This document shows positions 1 to 10,912 of a DNA stretch of 64,000 bases, piece by piece. Source of the DNA: Batillaria attramentaria. Its lineage: Eukaryota > Mollusca > Gastropoda > Batillariidae. The DNA is taken from NCBI GenBank assembly GCA_018292915.2, contig JACVVK020000325.1, positions 307,501-371,500 of the forward strand, given 5' to 3'. Position 1 is the stretch's first letter; the number at the start of each line of letters is the position of its first letter. The notes beneath the pieces are model-generated. The model made no database searches. It was not told the DNA's origin and saw only the letters and a list, made by a program, of their open reading frames with translations. Both the position numbers and the translations under genes were made by a program.

Positions 1-683
1 GCAGCTGCAGCGCTGAAATAGCAAAATTATGTGAATGATGGAGAGAAGCATGGCTATACATTCATTGCACTGCACTGGTCACCAGTGGCCGGCTGAGCGC
101 GCGGAGATTGTTTTGACTACCTAGGGGAAAAGAAAAGTGGCCTTGTTTCTATCCGACACAGCAGTGCTCAAAGTGACTGAGTACAACGCTGCACAAAAGA
201 AGAGCACATGATACGCAAACGTGCACGCCATTCTTGCAAATCACGCGCCTGTACCTCGCGCGCACTCGAGGTCAAGGTCAGCACCGCATGAGTTCGCGAG
301 TTGTCATTAAATTATCACGGAACGCAAATCATTGAACTACGTTACGTTTGCTGCTTTTATTGATCAACAAATCCTTAGGTGGAGGCGTGTTAACATTATC
401 ATTGTGATTTAATTACCAAATTAGTGATGTATCCCAGTTATCATCAGTTTCTGCGATCTCTCTGCAGTTAGCGACGTCACAGAGACATAAATTAATCATG
501 AATTTTTTTATTATCATTGTGGTCACTGTTGCACAACTTGAAACTTACTTGGTAAGAATTCAGTTAAGGTATTAGTAAAGGTTGTTTTCTTGTTAACAAA
601 CGACCCATTTCTCTCAACCCGACAAACCGAAATCCAAAGCGTTTTCCGGGTCTACTCAGATCTGAAAATACAAACAAACAGGA
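1..683. other. Unassigned sequence left of the duplication
   Basis: I see no exon, RNA gene or recognised repeat here. A2 has its exon 13 about 1 kb before exon 14. No equivalent of that exon (VVAAEVRPG motif) is present in this stretch, so A1 either lacks it or has it beyond the window. Confidence 0.5.
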
Positions 684-1270
684 ACTCACTTCACAAATGT
701 TGCGCTGCTCATGGAACAAAACGTTAAACCAGCTGAACGTTGAGAAGAAATCAACCAAAGAGAGACATCCAACCGTTGTTGATTTATAGTTTTCGCACAG
801 ACGCTCAGAAGAAGAGAGGGACTGGGGGGACTTTTGTGTTTTGACACACTCGAACAGAATATGCATCACCACCTTAGCACTATCTCGTCCTGTTTGGGCG
901 GACAAGAAGACAGTTGTTACTGTCGGCCGACTTTGGTGTGGGTGGGGTCCACAGGCTGGACAACAGAATGACTAGCAAGTCCAAACGAGGTGCCTATAAC
1001 GGCTGGGAGCACGGTCTCCGTTGTGCGGATGGCAGTAAGTACAATGTGCATTGCTGCTGCTAACGGCTGAGCTGAGAGGAATCGACGTCGAAAATTTTGA
1101 ATCAGAGCAGCACCGGGATAACGTCCGGCCGTTTTGTTTAACGCCCATTGTAGTCGTCCTATGAGGGTTGGTGTTATGGGTGTTTTAATATCTTATTCTC
1201 CACCGAGTGAATCAGCTTTTGTCGTCCACGGTAGCGCAGGTACATGTACACAAGTCTGTTTTCGTTTCAG

Positions 1271-1429
1271 GTCATGGTCTGCTGTGTGTCTGAGGAGAGG
1301 CACAAGCCAGTGATCAGCCGACTCGAAGGTCAAGGTTATCAGTGCCTGAGGGAACCAATGGTGGCCTACGCTTCCAGCCGAGAAACGTTCCGGCTGAAGC
1401 TGAAGGGCAACCTCAAGAATATCTACGCT
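1271..1429 (+). CDS. A1 exon 14: UPA domain, middle part
   Basis: 53 codons, phase 0 at both ends, acceptor TTTCAG and donor GTAAGC. The peptide begins [13 protein letters not shown] and ends KGNLKNIYA. It aligns with the ankyrin UPA stretch around its CFCMTDD motif. All 53 residues are identical to A2 exon 14. Confidence 0.88.
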
Positions 1430-1727
1430 GTAAGCTCGTCATGACTTCTTCTTGTTCTTCTGGTATTCAACTTAGTTTGCAGAGCGAGGTCTTGCCATGA
1501 CCGGGCCTGTTCACTTTCGGGGTGTGGAGGATTGGACAAAGCAAAAGGTATAAGACATGCATAGATGGTGCAACGATGACATTAAACAGAAATATACGAT
1601 GCGCGCAAATAGGAAAGAGGAAAAAAAATATTCATACATGTACGTTGGCAGCAGCAAAACGAGCTTTTATGAAACAAAAACAATGCACTCGGAACGCATT
1701 CGCAAGTGTGGAAAACTGTACAGCGTA

Positions 1728-1765
<38 letters not shown>

Positions 1766-4700
1766 CTGCACGAAAACACACACATGTATGATACCGATTT
1801 TCCCTGCTTTCCGGGCTCTTATCTTCGGGTCCTTCGTCTTTCCTTCTGCAGCGCATTCGTATGTGGTGGAAAAGGACGTTAAACACACACCCCACCCACC
1901 CTCTGCAGCTCATTCAAAGATAATTAGACGGGTGGCGCTGCACCGCGGCGTCGCACTTCCCTAGGAAAACAACCCGAATGTCCTGAGAGGGATCATAACG
2001 CAGTCACAAAGCAAAGTCCAACAGCAGCATAGACTGCGAATACCACGGGCAGCGTGTACCACGGTAGCAATCCCAGTTTACATTTCGTTTTCATGCAGGA
2101 GGCGGAGTTCTCCATCGTGGAGTACCAAGCTGGCGGGAGAGTGAACCATACGACGTTTGTATTGGAAGTGCAGGACAAATCCAAGCCAGCAACTGGCGCC
2201 ATCGTCGTTGCCAGGACAACGCACGACAACAGCCAGTATCCTGATGTTGGGACGTTGTATCTGGATCTGACGTCTCTCCTCCCTGAAGATACGGGCTCTG
2301 CAACGGGAGGTAAGTCAGTTTACGTCCTCTCTGAAAGGACTGGAGTGTGGTGTTTGGTTTACGATGGGGTTTTGCTAAGCGTAATGTACGCGAGGGCGGG
2401 ATGGGAGTTTGGGAGTTTAACGTCCTTTGTCACCGCGTGGGGAGCCGGGGTGGCCGAATGGTAGAGCGTTGGACTTCTAATGCTCGGGTCGTGAGTTCGT
2501 ATCCCGGCTGGGGCCAAATATTTATGCTGGCTTTTTCATCGTTGTCCCGTCTTTGATATCACCCGTTTGTGGTGGAAAAGGACGTTAAACCCCCAAACAC
2601 ACACACACCCTTTTCACCGCGTTTGAGTGATATCAAAGTCGGGACAACGAGAAAAAGCCCAGCACAAATACATGACCCCAGCTCACGACCCGAGCATTGA
2701 AAGTCCAACGCTGTACCATTCGGCTGCCCCGGCTCCCCGTAATGAACGCGGAAATAAATGTTTCCTACATTACGTTTGAGCGAATATTTCAGTATTTTAT
2801 GAAACTGTTCGTCTAGCGAGTTGTTTGTTCAGTCAAAATTAATTGTACTGACACGAAATTTAATGAGACTTTAGTTGAAAAGAGTATCGCCTTAGTGTGA
2901 TACCATCCAGTACAATTTGACCTTCAGTCTTAAAAAAAAAAAAAAAAAAAAAATAAGTAAGTTCTTATCAAGTCCATGGTGCTTATGCCCTTTTATTAAA
3001 GGGGAGCCGGGGTGGCCGAATGGTAGAGCGTTGGGCTTCTAATGCTCGGGTCGTGAGTTCGTATCCCGGCTGGGGCTAAATATTTATGCTGGCTTTTTCA
3101 TCGTTGGCCCGTCTTTGATATCACCCGTATGTGGTGGAAAAGGACGTTAAACCCCCAAACACCCACCCACCCACCTATTTTTTAAATGACGGTAGAAGTT
3201 GGAAGTGGCCGAATGAAGAATATCGCGCAGAAACGTGAATGACGTAATAATACTCCATCACTGAATCGCATGCAATATACTTTTGTATGATATTACCAGA
3301 TCAGCTTTCTACCGTCGACATCATGGTGCTGAAGCTGTCGGAGACGATGAGTACAGACAGCATCAGGGTGTACTGCTATGCTCTTGGGATGACAAAAGAT
3401 GCGATGAAAACGATCCAGGGAAAGTCGCTTTCACCTTCGGAGGAGAAATTTCGGGTAAAGTTATACACCATCCTGGGATAAATAGAGATTAAAGATCTAA
3501 GCTCCCAACAAAAAGCTTTCCCAAGTGTGAAAAAAATTACAGAGTCGACCGTCACGGTCAACTCTGTCACATTTGCAGAGTTCACACAGTGTCCAGAAAC
3601 ACCGACAAAACCGTGCCGCAAAGCTGCCCCCCACTTCCAGTCGGGCTCCGTCCACGCTACTGTGCACATGATCCCCGTGCAACCCGGCTCATTATGTGAC
3701 CACGTCGCGAATACGTCTGTCTAGGGGACTGAGCGATGTCGGACATGGCGCAAGCTATGCCACTACCGGTAAGTACACGTATTTGAAAGCAATTTTGTTT
3801 CATTTCAGCTGGAGCTTGCAGAACTGCAAAACGCACTTGGTAAATCTGAGTGCCCTTGTGCTTTGCCAAGCGCGTTTTATCGGCAACAACATTTCCAAAT
3901 GGCGGTTTTACGTTTGGTTCTGCAAGCTCCAGCTGAAATGTTAACGCCAGAAACAAACTGCTTTCAAATACGTGTACTTGCCAGTAGTAGCATAGCTTGC
4001 GCCATGTCAACAGTCAACATCGCTCAGTCCCCTAAACAGACGTATGCGCGGCGTGGTCACATAATGAGCCGGGTTGCACGCGGATCTGCACAGTAGCGTG
4101 GACGGGCCCCGACAGGAAATGGGGGCAGTTTTTCGACACGGTTTTGTCGGTGTTTCTGGACACTGTGTGAACTCTGCAACTGTGACAGAGTTGACTGTGC
4201 TTGCACGGTCGACTCTGTAAATTTTTTTCACACTTCGGAAAGCTTTTTGTTGGGAGCTTAGATCTTTAAATGATTAGCAGGGGCGCCGGAAGATGTTGGG
4301 GGGAGGGGGGGGGGGGCAGAATCTCGGAGGGGGGAACGTTGCCCGAAGAAAGTGAAAAGCGGGGGGGGGGGGGGGGGGGTGATCAAATGCTGCGTAGACA
4401 AAAAACCTTTACGAACCAGGACGTTGCCCGAAAAAGGTGAAAAGCGGGGGGGAGGGTGGAGGGGGGGGGGGCAATCAGAGGAGCGGACAGCCTACGGTCC
4501 GCAAAAACAGAAGTTCTCTGTTGGGTGGGATGAGGGAGAGAGCACTAAGAGGGGTAGGGGGAGAGGTAGGGGAAGGGGGGGGGGGGGGCAAGACCATGGC
4601 TTTGCCCCCCCTCTTGCCATAGTCACCTGATTTTCCAGGGGGGGGGAGGGGGCAAAAAGACACTCTTGCCCCCCCTGCTTGGGTACAGGGGGGGCAGCTG

Positions 4701-5184
4701 CCCCCCCTGGTCCCCCGGTTCCGGCGCCCCTGATTAGTTTTCGTAGTCTACCAGCTACCGATCCTCCGGCAAATTTTAAAACATGGAGTGGTCTCTTTCG
4801 TGGTAAACAACGAAAACAAATCCTGTAAGCTGTTTATACCATGAGCATTCAGACTCTTGCCTCTAGCTGCATGCATTGTCTGCGACATTTTATTTTTCTG
4901 GTTGGGTGAATAGTGACATGTACCCTCTCAAAATTCTGAGCACTTAATGAATATGCATGACTGTAACACGATTTACATACGCTTTTGGTTGAACAAATGG
5001 GGGGTATTCAAATAATTAGTGTGAATTTATCATTATTTATATTCTCATACAGATGCTGTCCCTGGCGAAGGCCCGTTACAAGTCCGAGGCCACCTTTTGT
5101 ACCCATCTTGAAGAGGTTCTGACAAAGCACAAGGAAACCGAGGCGGTCAGACTTCTGATCAAATGTCTGAGCGAAACGAAATGA
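1271..5184 (+). CDS. A1: 3' part of ankyrin-type ZU5-UPA-Death gene
   Basis: Four exons (1271-1429, 2099-2309, 3300-3454, 5053-5184) join in frame (phases 0, 1, 0) into most of a UPA domain followed by a Death domain and a stop. They correspond to exons 14-17 of A2. All four acceptors end in AG and the three donors are GTAAGC, GTAAGT and GTAAAG; no frame break is seen. Upstream ZU5 and ankyrin exons are not in the window, and homology to A2 stops at 684 inside the intron before exon 14, so A1 may be 5'-truncated. A role as adaptor or scaffold is inferred from ankyrin, UNC5 and PIDD, which share the ZU5-UPA-Death module. Confidence 0.75.
1733..1764. repeat. (CA)n microsatellite
   Basis: CA dinucleotide run in intron 14 of A1; the same site in copy 2 (45785-45870) is much longer. 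Confidence 0.9.
1857..2000 (+). repeat. SINE tail fragments
   Basis: A family-1 SINE 3' fragment (ATGTGGTGGAAAAGGACGTT) is followed by a family-3 fragment (GGTGGCGCTGCACCGCGGCG). The family-3 part recurs at 45974-46046 in copy 2. Confidence 0.6.
2099..2309 (+). CDS. A1 exon 15: UPA domain, C-terminal part
   Basis: 211 nt, starting in phase 0 and leaving one base for the next exon; acceptor ATGCAG, donor GTAAGT. The peptide starts [10 protein letters not shown] and includes [11 protein letters not shown], which matches the closing beta strand of UPA domains. Five of 70 residues differ from A2. Confidence 0.88.
2441..2610 (+). mobile_element. tRNA-derived SINE, family 1
   Basis: The tRNA-like head has an A box (TGGCCGAATGG) and a B-box-like GAGTTCGTATCCC. 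A body with TTTGATATCACCC and a tail GGAAAAGGACGTTAAAC follow, then a (CACACC) end. TCACCGCGT repeats at 2430-2438 and 2614-2622 as the target-site duplication. In copy 2 (46474-46612) the same insertion has lost part of its head. Confidence 0.85.
2627..2743 (-). mobile_element. tRNA-derived SINE, family 1, inverted partner
   Basis: Antisense copy lying directly beside the SINE at 2441-2610, so transcripts of this intron could form a hairpin of about 110 bp. The same pair is in copy 2 (46628-46742). Confidence 0.8.
3003..3175 (+). mobile_element. SINE family 1, copy-1-specific insertion
   Basis: Full head and tail as in the other members. The equivalent point in copy 2 (near 47010) runs straight from TTTTATTAAA into ATGACAGTAG with no insert, so this SINE arrived after the duplication or was lost from copy 2. 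Confidence 0.85.
3300..3454 (+). CDS. A1 exon 16: Death domain, helices 1-4
   Basis: 155 nt with acceptor TTACCAG and donor GTAAAG. The peptide [17 protein letters not shown] continues through ALGMTKDAMKTIQ to EEKFR, the first four helices of a Death domain. Reading through the donor adds only VKLYTILG and then a stop. Fourteen of 52 residues differ from A2, far more than in the UPA exons. Confidence 0.85.
3489..4269. mobile_element. Foldback element with TTAA ends
   Basis: Two inverted arms of about 335-355 bp (3489-3824 and 3917-4269) are separated by about 93 bp. Both ends carry TTAA followed by AGATCTAAGCTCCCAAC, which fits a non-autonomous piggyBac-type element (TTAA target sites). There is no transposase. 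It lies in intron 16 of A1 and is absent from A2. Confidence 0.8.
4278..4732. mobile_element. G-rich element with short terminal inverted repeats
   Basis: Ends are CAGGGGCGCCGGAA and its inverse, and TGATTAG flanks both sides. The interior holds several G-runs longer than ten and two copies of a unit with TTGCCCGAAGAAAGTGAAAA. A related antisense fragment is at 42410-42670. The termini resemble hAT elements, but no transposase is present. Confidence 0.65.
5053..5184 (+). CDS. A1 exon 17: Death domain, helices 5-6, and stop
   Basis: 132 nt ending in TGA, acceptor CTCATACAG. The peptide [15 protein letters not shown]... ending LSETK completes the Death domain (an AT-x-x-x-L-x-x-x-L pattern followed by AVRLL). 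Ten of 43 residues differ from A2 exon 17. Confidence 0.85.
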   Translation: MLSLAKARYKSEATFCTHLEEVLTKHKETEAVRLLIKCLSETK

Positions 5185-5567
5185 CTGTTCGCCTCCCACA
5201 AAGGAATCATTGTTGTCTTGTACATAGCTGTGAGGTTACCAGCAAAGCACTGTTAGTGCTAAACTTTCATTTTCTTTTATTCATTACTGGTCGCGAGGTC
5301 AAGACAAAACCTGAACGGTGTCTGGATGGGACATGGACGAGTCAGAAGGACACATGAATATTTTTTTGAGGAGAAAATTTGAACCACTTAACCATTCTGA
5401 ACTACGCAAACGACAGCTGTGTTCGCAGTATTTCTCTTCTCTTCCAAATCACTGACCTGAAACCTCGAGTTTTAAGCGTATGGAACTGAGCGCAAAGGGG
5501 CACAATCTGCTGTGGATACAAAGATTAACACTGATATACTGTAGTTTACTCCCTTGGACCGGCATCA

Positions 5568-5574
<7 letters not shown>

Positions 5575-5642
<68 letters not shown>
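5575..5642. repeat. (TC)n(AC)n microsatellite
   Basis: Compound CT then CA repeat downstream of A1. The copy 2 site (50174-50203) has only the CT part. Confidence 0.9.
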
Positions 5643-5644
<2 letters not shown>

Positions 5645-5699
5645 TCGTCTGTGCCTTATCCTCTCCACTGGAAGACATGGACAAGGATGGACTACAAAC

Positions 5700-5860
5700 T
5701 TAATTGCCACGCTAGCTTTTCAAGCAGTGGTCTTTTAGCGGCACACTGCCTGCCTACTTGTCCTCATTATTAACCATCTACCAGCGGTCTAGGTCTCTTC
5801 GCTTGATAGCTCCGAACGCCTTCTTGTCGTACCTAAGACCTGCAACATGCTACAGAGCTT
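5700..5860 (+). mobile_element. LINE ORF2 3' fragment
   Basis: Encodes a decayed form of the non-LTR tail seen at 19600-19840 (LPAYLSS...YQRSRSLRS...SERLL). Copy 2 counterpart is about 50328-50490. Confidence 0.55.
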
Positions 5861-5999
5861 TGATTCACTCCGTCCTGACGTTCTCTTTTTTTCTGCTGGT
5901 TTTGGTTCCTTGATGTGAAAGAGAAAAATGAGTTCGATGGTATTATGAATGTGTGTGTGGTATGATCGTTGGGGCCAAAACAACACTCACTCACAGAGC

Positions 6000-6136
6000 T
6001 GGTCAAAGTGAGAGCCATGGACAAAGCAAACCATGTCCTTGACCAGTTTGTCCAACTTCTCCCTTTAGACGGACGATTGCGCCGTGCCGAAGTGCCGCAC
6101 CAAAAGCTTCCGGCAAAGTTTCGATATCTCTTCTAA
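6000..6136 (+). other. Possible terminal exon, origin unknown (copy 1)
   Basis: After an acceptor-like CTCACTCACAG the frame reads LVKVRAMDKANHVLDQF, then QLLPLDGRLRRAEVPHQK and a TAA. Copy 2 (50618-50776) keeps the same frame with an extra 21 nt, so the length difference is in frame. I do not recognise the protein. A reading frame on the other strand is also open. Confidence 0.3.
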
Positions 6137-6186
6137 ATTCACACCAGTAAAACACTGTTCATGCCCCTCATTGGGCCGGTTCTGTG

Positions 6187-6520
6187 TATGGACCACAGAC
6201 CTAAAAAAGATAGGCCCACCGCTGCACGCTGCCACCGCGGCCATCTTGTGAATACCAGAACTCAGATGCTCTGTGTACAGGACGCCTCGTTCGAAATACA
6301 AAGTTCTTTAGAAAGACGTCATCAGAAATGTGACGTAAGATAAAGCGGACCAATGCTATGCGCGCTGTGTAAACAGCTGATAGCGCCTGGCCAATGCTAT
6401 GCGCGCCACGTAAACAGCTGATAGCGTCTGGCACTTCCAGGTACTCGCAACATGGCGCGCGGCGGCGTCACACTTCCAGCACCGCAGGGGGTCTATCTTT
6501 TTTAGGTCTGTGGTATGGAC
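6187..6520. mobile_element. Short inverted-repeat element (MITE-like)
   Basis: CACAGACCTAAAAAAGATA at 6194-6212 recurs inverted near 6495-6513. Inside, a unit of about 45 bp with GTAAACAGCTGATAGCG is duplicated in tandem. Copy 2 (about 50828-51160) has lost most of one unit. Confidence 0.55.
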
Positions 6521-6689
6521 CGGGTTTGGTGGACGAAGGTGTCTGTGATAGTGCATTAGTGTGATGATGAATTTACATTTCATGTTATTTTGATAGCTAT
6601 TTTAAATGGTGCACACTATTAATATCATAGCTGTGTGTACGTAACGTGTATGTGACCTGTATTTCATGTGTATGTAATGTGACGTATTT

Positions 6690-6764
6690 CATGTGTATGC
6701 ACTGCCGCCCTACTATTGTGAGGCGCCCAGAGCTCCAGCAGGAGGTTGGGCGCCAGACAAATCC

Positions 6765-6798
<34 letters not shown>

Positions 6799-6800
6799 GA
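6690..6800 (+). mobile_element. LINE or SINE 3' end with (ATT)n tail
   Basis: GAGGCGCCCAGAGCTCCAGC lies before a (TTA)n run, typical of 3' ends of CR1/RTE-type retroelements and their SINEs. It is repeated at 51420-51512. Confidence 0.5.
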
Positions 6801-7012
6801 AGTAAAGTGGGTGATATTTTATTGAAACCTTTATCCAATTTTAAAGTGTGTTAAACATCAGTCTATGTGTGTGGTTTGTTGTTTTTTTTTTTTGTTTTTT
6901 GTTTTTTTTTTTTTGGGGGGGGGTTCATTTTATGTTGTATGTATTGACTGGTTGTTCGTTTAATGTCCACCTCAACCAAATTTCTCATTTGGGATAATAA
7001 AGATTGATTTGA

Positions 7013-7190
7013 ATTTGAAGTCCTTTGGACGAAGATCTTTCCAATACCAAGCCCCTGTAATTTGGAATTCTCTTCCCCAGTACATTCGTAGTGCATTACT
7101 TTTTGTAATCGTAATGATTTTTATTGTCAGTTTTGTCTGAGCAGACAGTACAATTTCCCTTCGAGGGACGAATAAAGTGATATCTTATCT
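7013..7190 (+). mobile_element. LINE ORF2 tail fragment
   Basis: Encodes FGRRSFQYQAPVIWNSLP, the conserved tail of CR1/L2-like reverse transcriptase proteins, ending in AATAAAGTGATATC plus a (TTATC) run. Duplicated at 51680-51860. Confidence 0.65.
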
Positions 7191-7316
7191 TATCTAACTT
7201 GCTTGATTTCAAACCCATGCTTCCTTGCTTGCTTGAAAACCCATGTTCAGACTGTCAAATGACGAGTTTACCGTAGATCTTCCGTCGTTCTGAGCCCTTC
7301 TGTGGAGTGGCAGGTG

Positions 7317-7526
<210 letters not shown>

Positions 7527-7683
7527 ACACAATGACACAGGTACAGCTGTATAAAAACATGACAGCATTTCAGACAAACAGAAGGGAGGTTTTATTGCGT
7601 ATATATATATTGCGTACATATATTGCGTATATATTTATGGCTCGCACATTTTACAGTCTCACAAATATAATTCCTTCCCTGTA

Positions 7684-9343
<1,660 letters not shown>

Positions 9344-9475
9344 TTAAAACGTTTCTCTCAGAGTTTTCTTCAGAAGAGCAACCGCCTTCCTCTCCTTGTG
9401 CCTTTCCAGAACCTCTTCAAGGTGGGTGAAAAAGGCGATCTCGGACCTGTACCCGGACCTCGTCAAGGACAGCAT
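9344..9475 (-). CDS. B1 exon 17: Death domain, helices 5-6, and stop
   Basis: 132 nt, acceptor CTCACACAG, stop TAA. Peptide MLSLTRSGYRSEIAFFTHLE ending TLRETF. Identical in protein to B2 exon 17. Confidence 0.86.
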   Translation of the reverse strand: MLSLTRSGYRSEIAFFTHLEEVLERHKERKAVALLKKTLRETF

Positions 9476-9590
9476 CTGTGTGAGCGGAAGAATCAATGCA
9501 AACTTATTTGAATACCTGAAGTTTGTTCAACAAAGCGCGTACTTTTTCAAAGTTAAGTAAAAGGCTTCGGGGGAGTACATTCATTAAAAT

Positions 9591-9646
<56 letters not shown>

Positions 9647-10746
9647 GAAGCCGGTATCCGGTATCCGATATAGCCGAGCTGTCAGGGTGTTGAACTCTAA
9701 ATGCTCGAGTCCTGAGTTCGAATCCAAGGGGCCAAAATATCTGTGCCCGCTTTACCCTCGTAACGCTCGTTGCCCTGTCTTCGATATCACGCGTTAGTGA
9801 CGGAAAAAGTGACACCTTCAACCAACATTTCTTGATTTTAAAAAAGTGAATGAAGCCAGTATGTTGCTTTAAAGCGTATTACAGGTGTCTTTAAAGATGG
9901 AACAATTACTAATACCCAGCTGGTATAGTTCGCCCGTTGGGTGGGGGAGGGGGGCAAATGTATGCCAGTCATCAGCCGAGAGGAGCAAATGTATCCCAGC
10001 TGTGCGGGATGGGGTGCATATTATCCTGGATTTGGGTCTCGCGAGATGAAGTCACGTGACAGCTAACTTCGCTTTATGAATATAACTTAAACGAAAGCAT
10101 TAAATGACTGCAGCCATATCGCGGAAATATCGCGGGAGCTGATCGGACTAAAGGGGCGAGATACAATCGCCCCGCTGAGTGGAGAGCTGGAGTACATCTG
10201 CTCCCGGTGCATGTAACTGGGATACATTTGCACCCCCTAGCGGGCGAACTATACCAACTGGGCATTACTAATATACTAATAGCCTGCCAGCTGATCAAAT
10301 CAACCGCCTTCAGCGTGTACAGAACAGTGCAGCGCGTCTCATTCTCAAAAAGCGTAAACGTGACCATGTTACACCTCTTCTGAAGGAATTACACTGGCTA
10401 CCTGTTCGATACCGTATCATGTATAAAATAGCAACACTAGCTTACCGTCATTTCGACAAATCCCTCCCGCAGTACCTCACAGAGAACCTCACTACGTATG
10501 AAACCTCCCGTTCACTTCGCTCATCGTCTGAGAAACTATTAAAAATACCCCGTGTCAGTCTGAAAACGTATGGCCAACGTTCCTTCAGTTACTCTGCTCC
10601 CCACATCTGGAATTCACTGCCCATCTCCCTTAGAAGTCTCCCTTCTCTGTCACAGTTCAAGGCACACCTTAAAACCTATCTGTTTCGGCAAGCTTTCCAC
10701 TAAATTTTTTACCGTATCCTCCTCTGTATCCCACATCCGCCCCGTG

Positions 10747-10817
<71 letters not shown>

Positions 10818-10866
10818 AGCGCGCACTGAGTGTTCTCTTGGGCAGATTTCTGCGCAATATAAAACA

Positions 10867-10912
<46 letters not shown>

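Noticed and set aside
2441..2520. tRNA genes suggested by A and B boxes
   Set aside because: All such heads continue into SINE bodies and show no folded acceptor stem; they are tRNA-derived repeats.
3863..4096. Frame of 77 codons within the foldback
   Set aside because: It reads from one arm of a palindrome and is mirrored by the other arm; no homology to a transposase.
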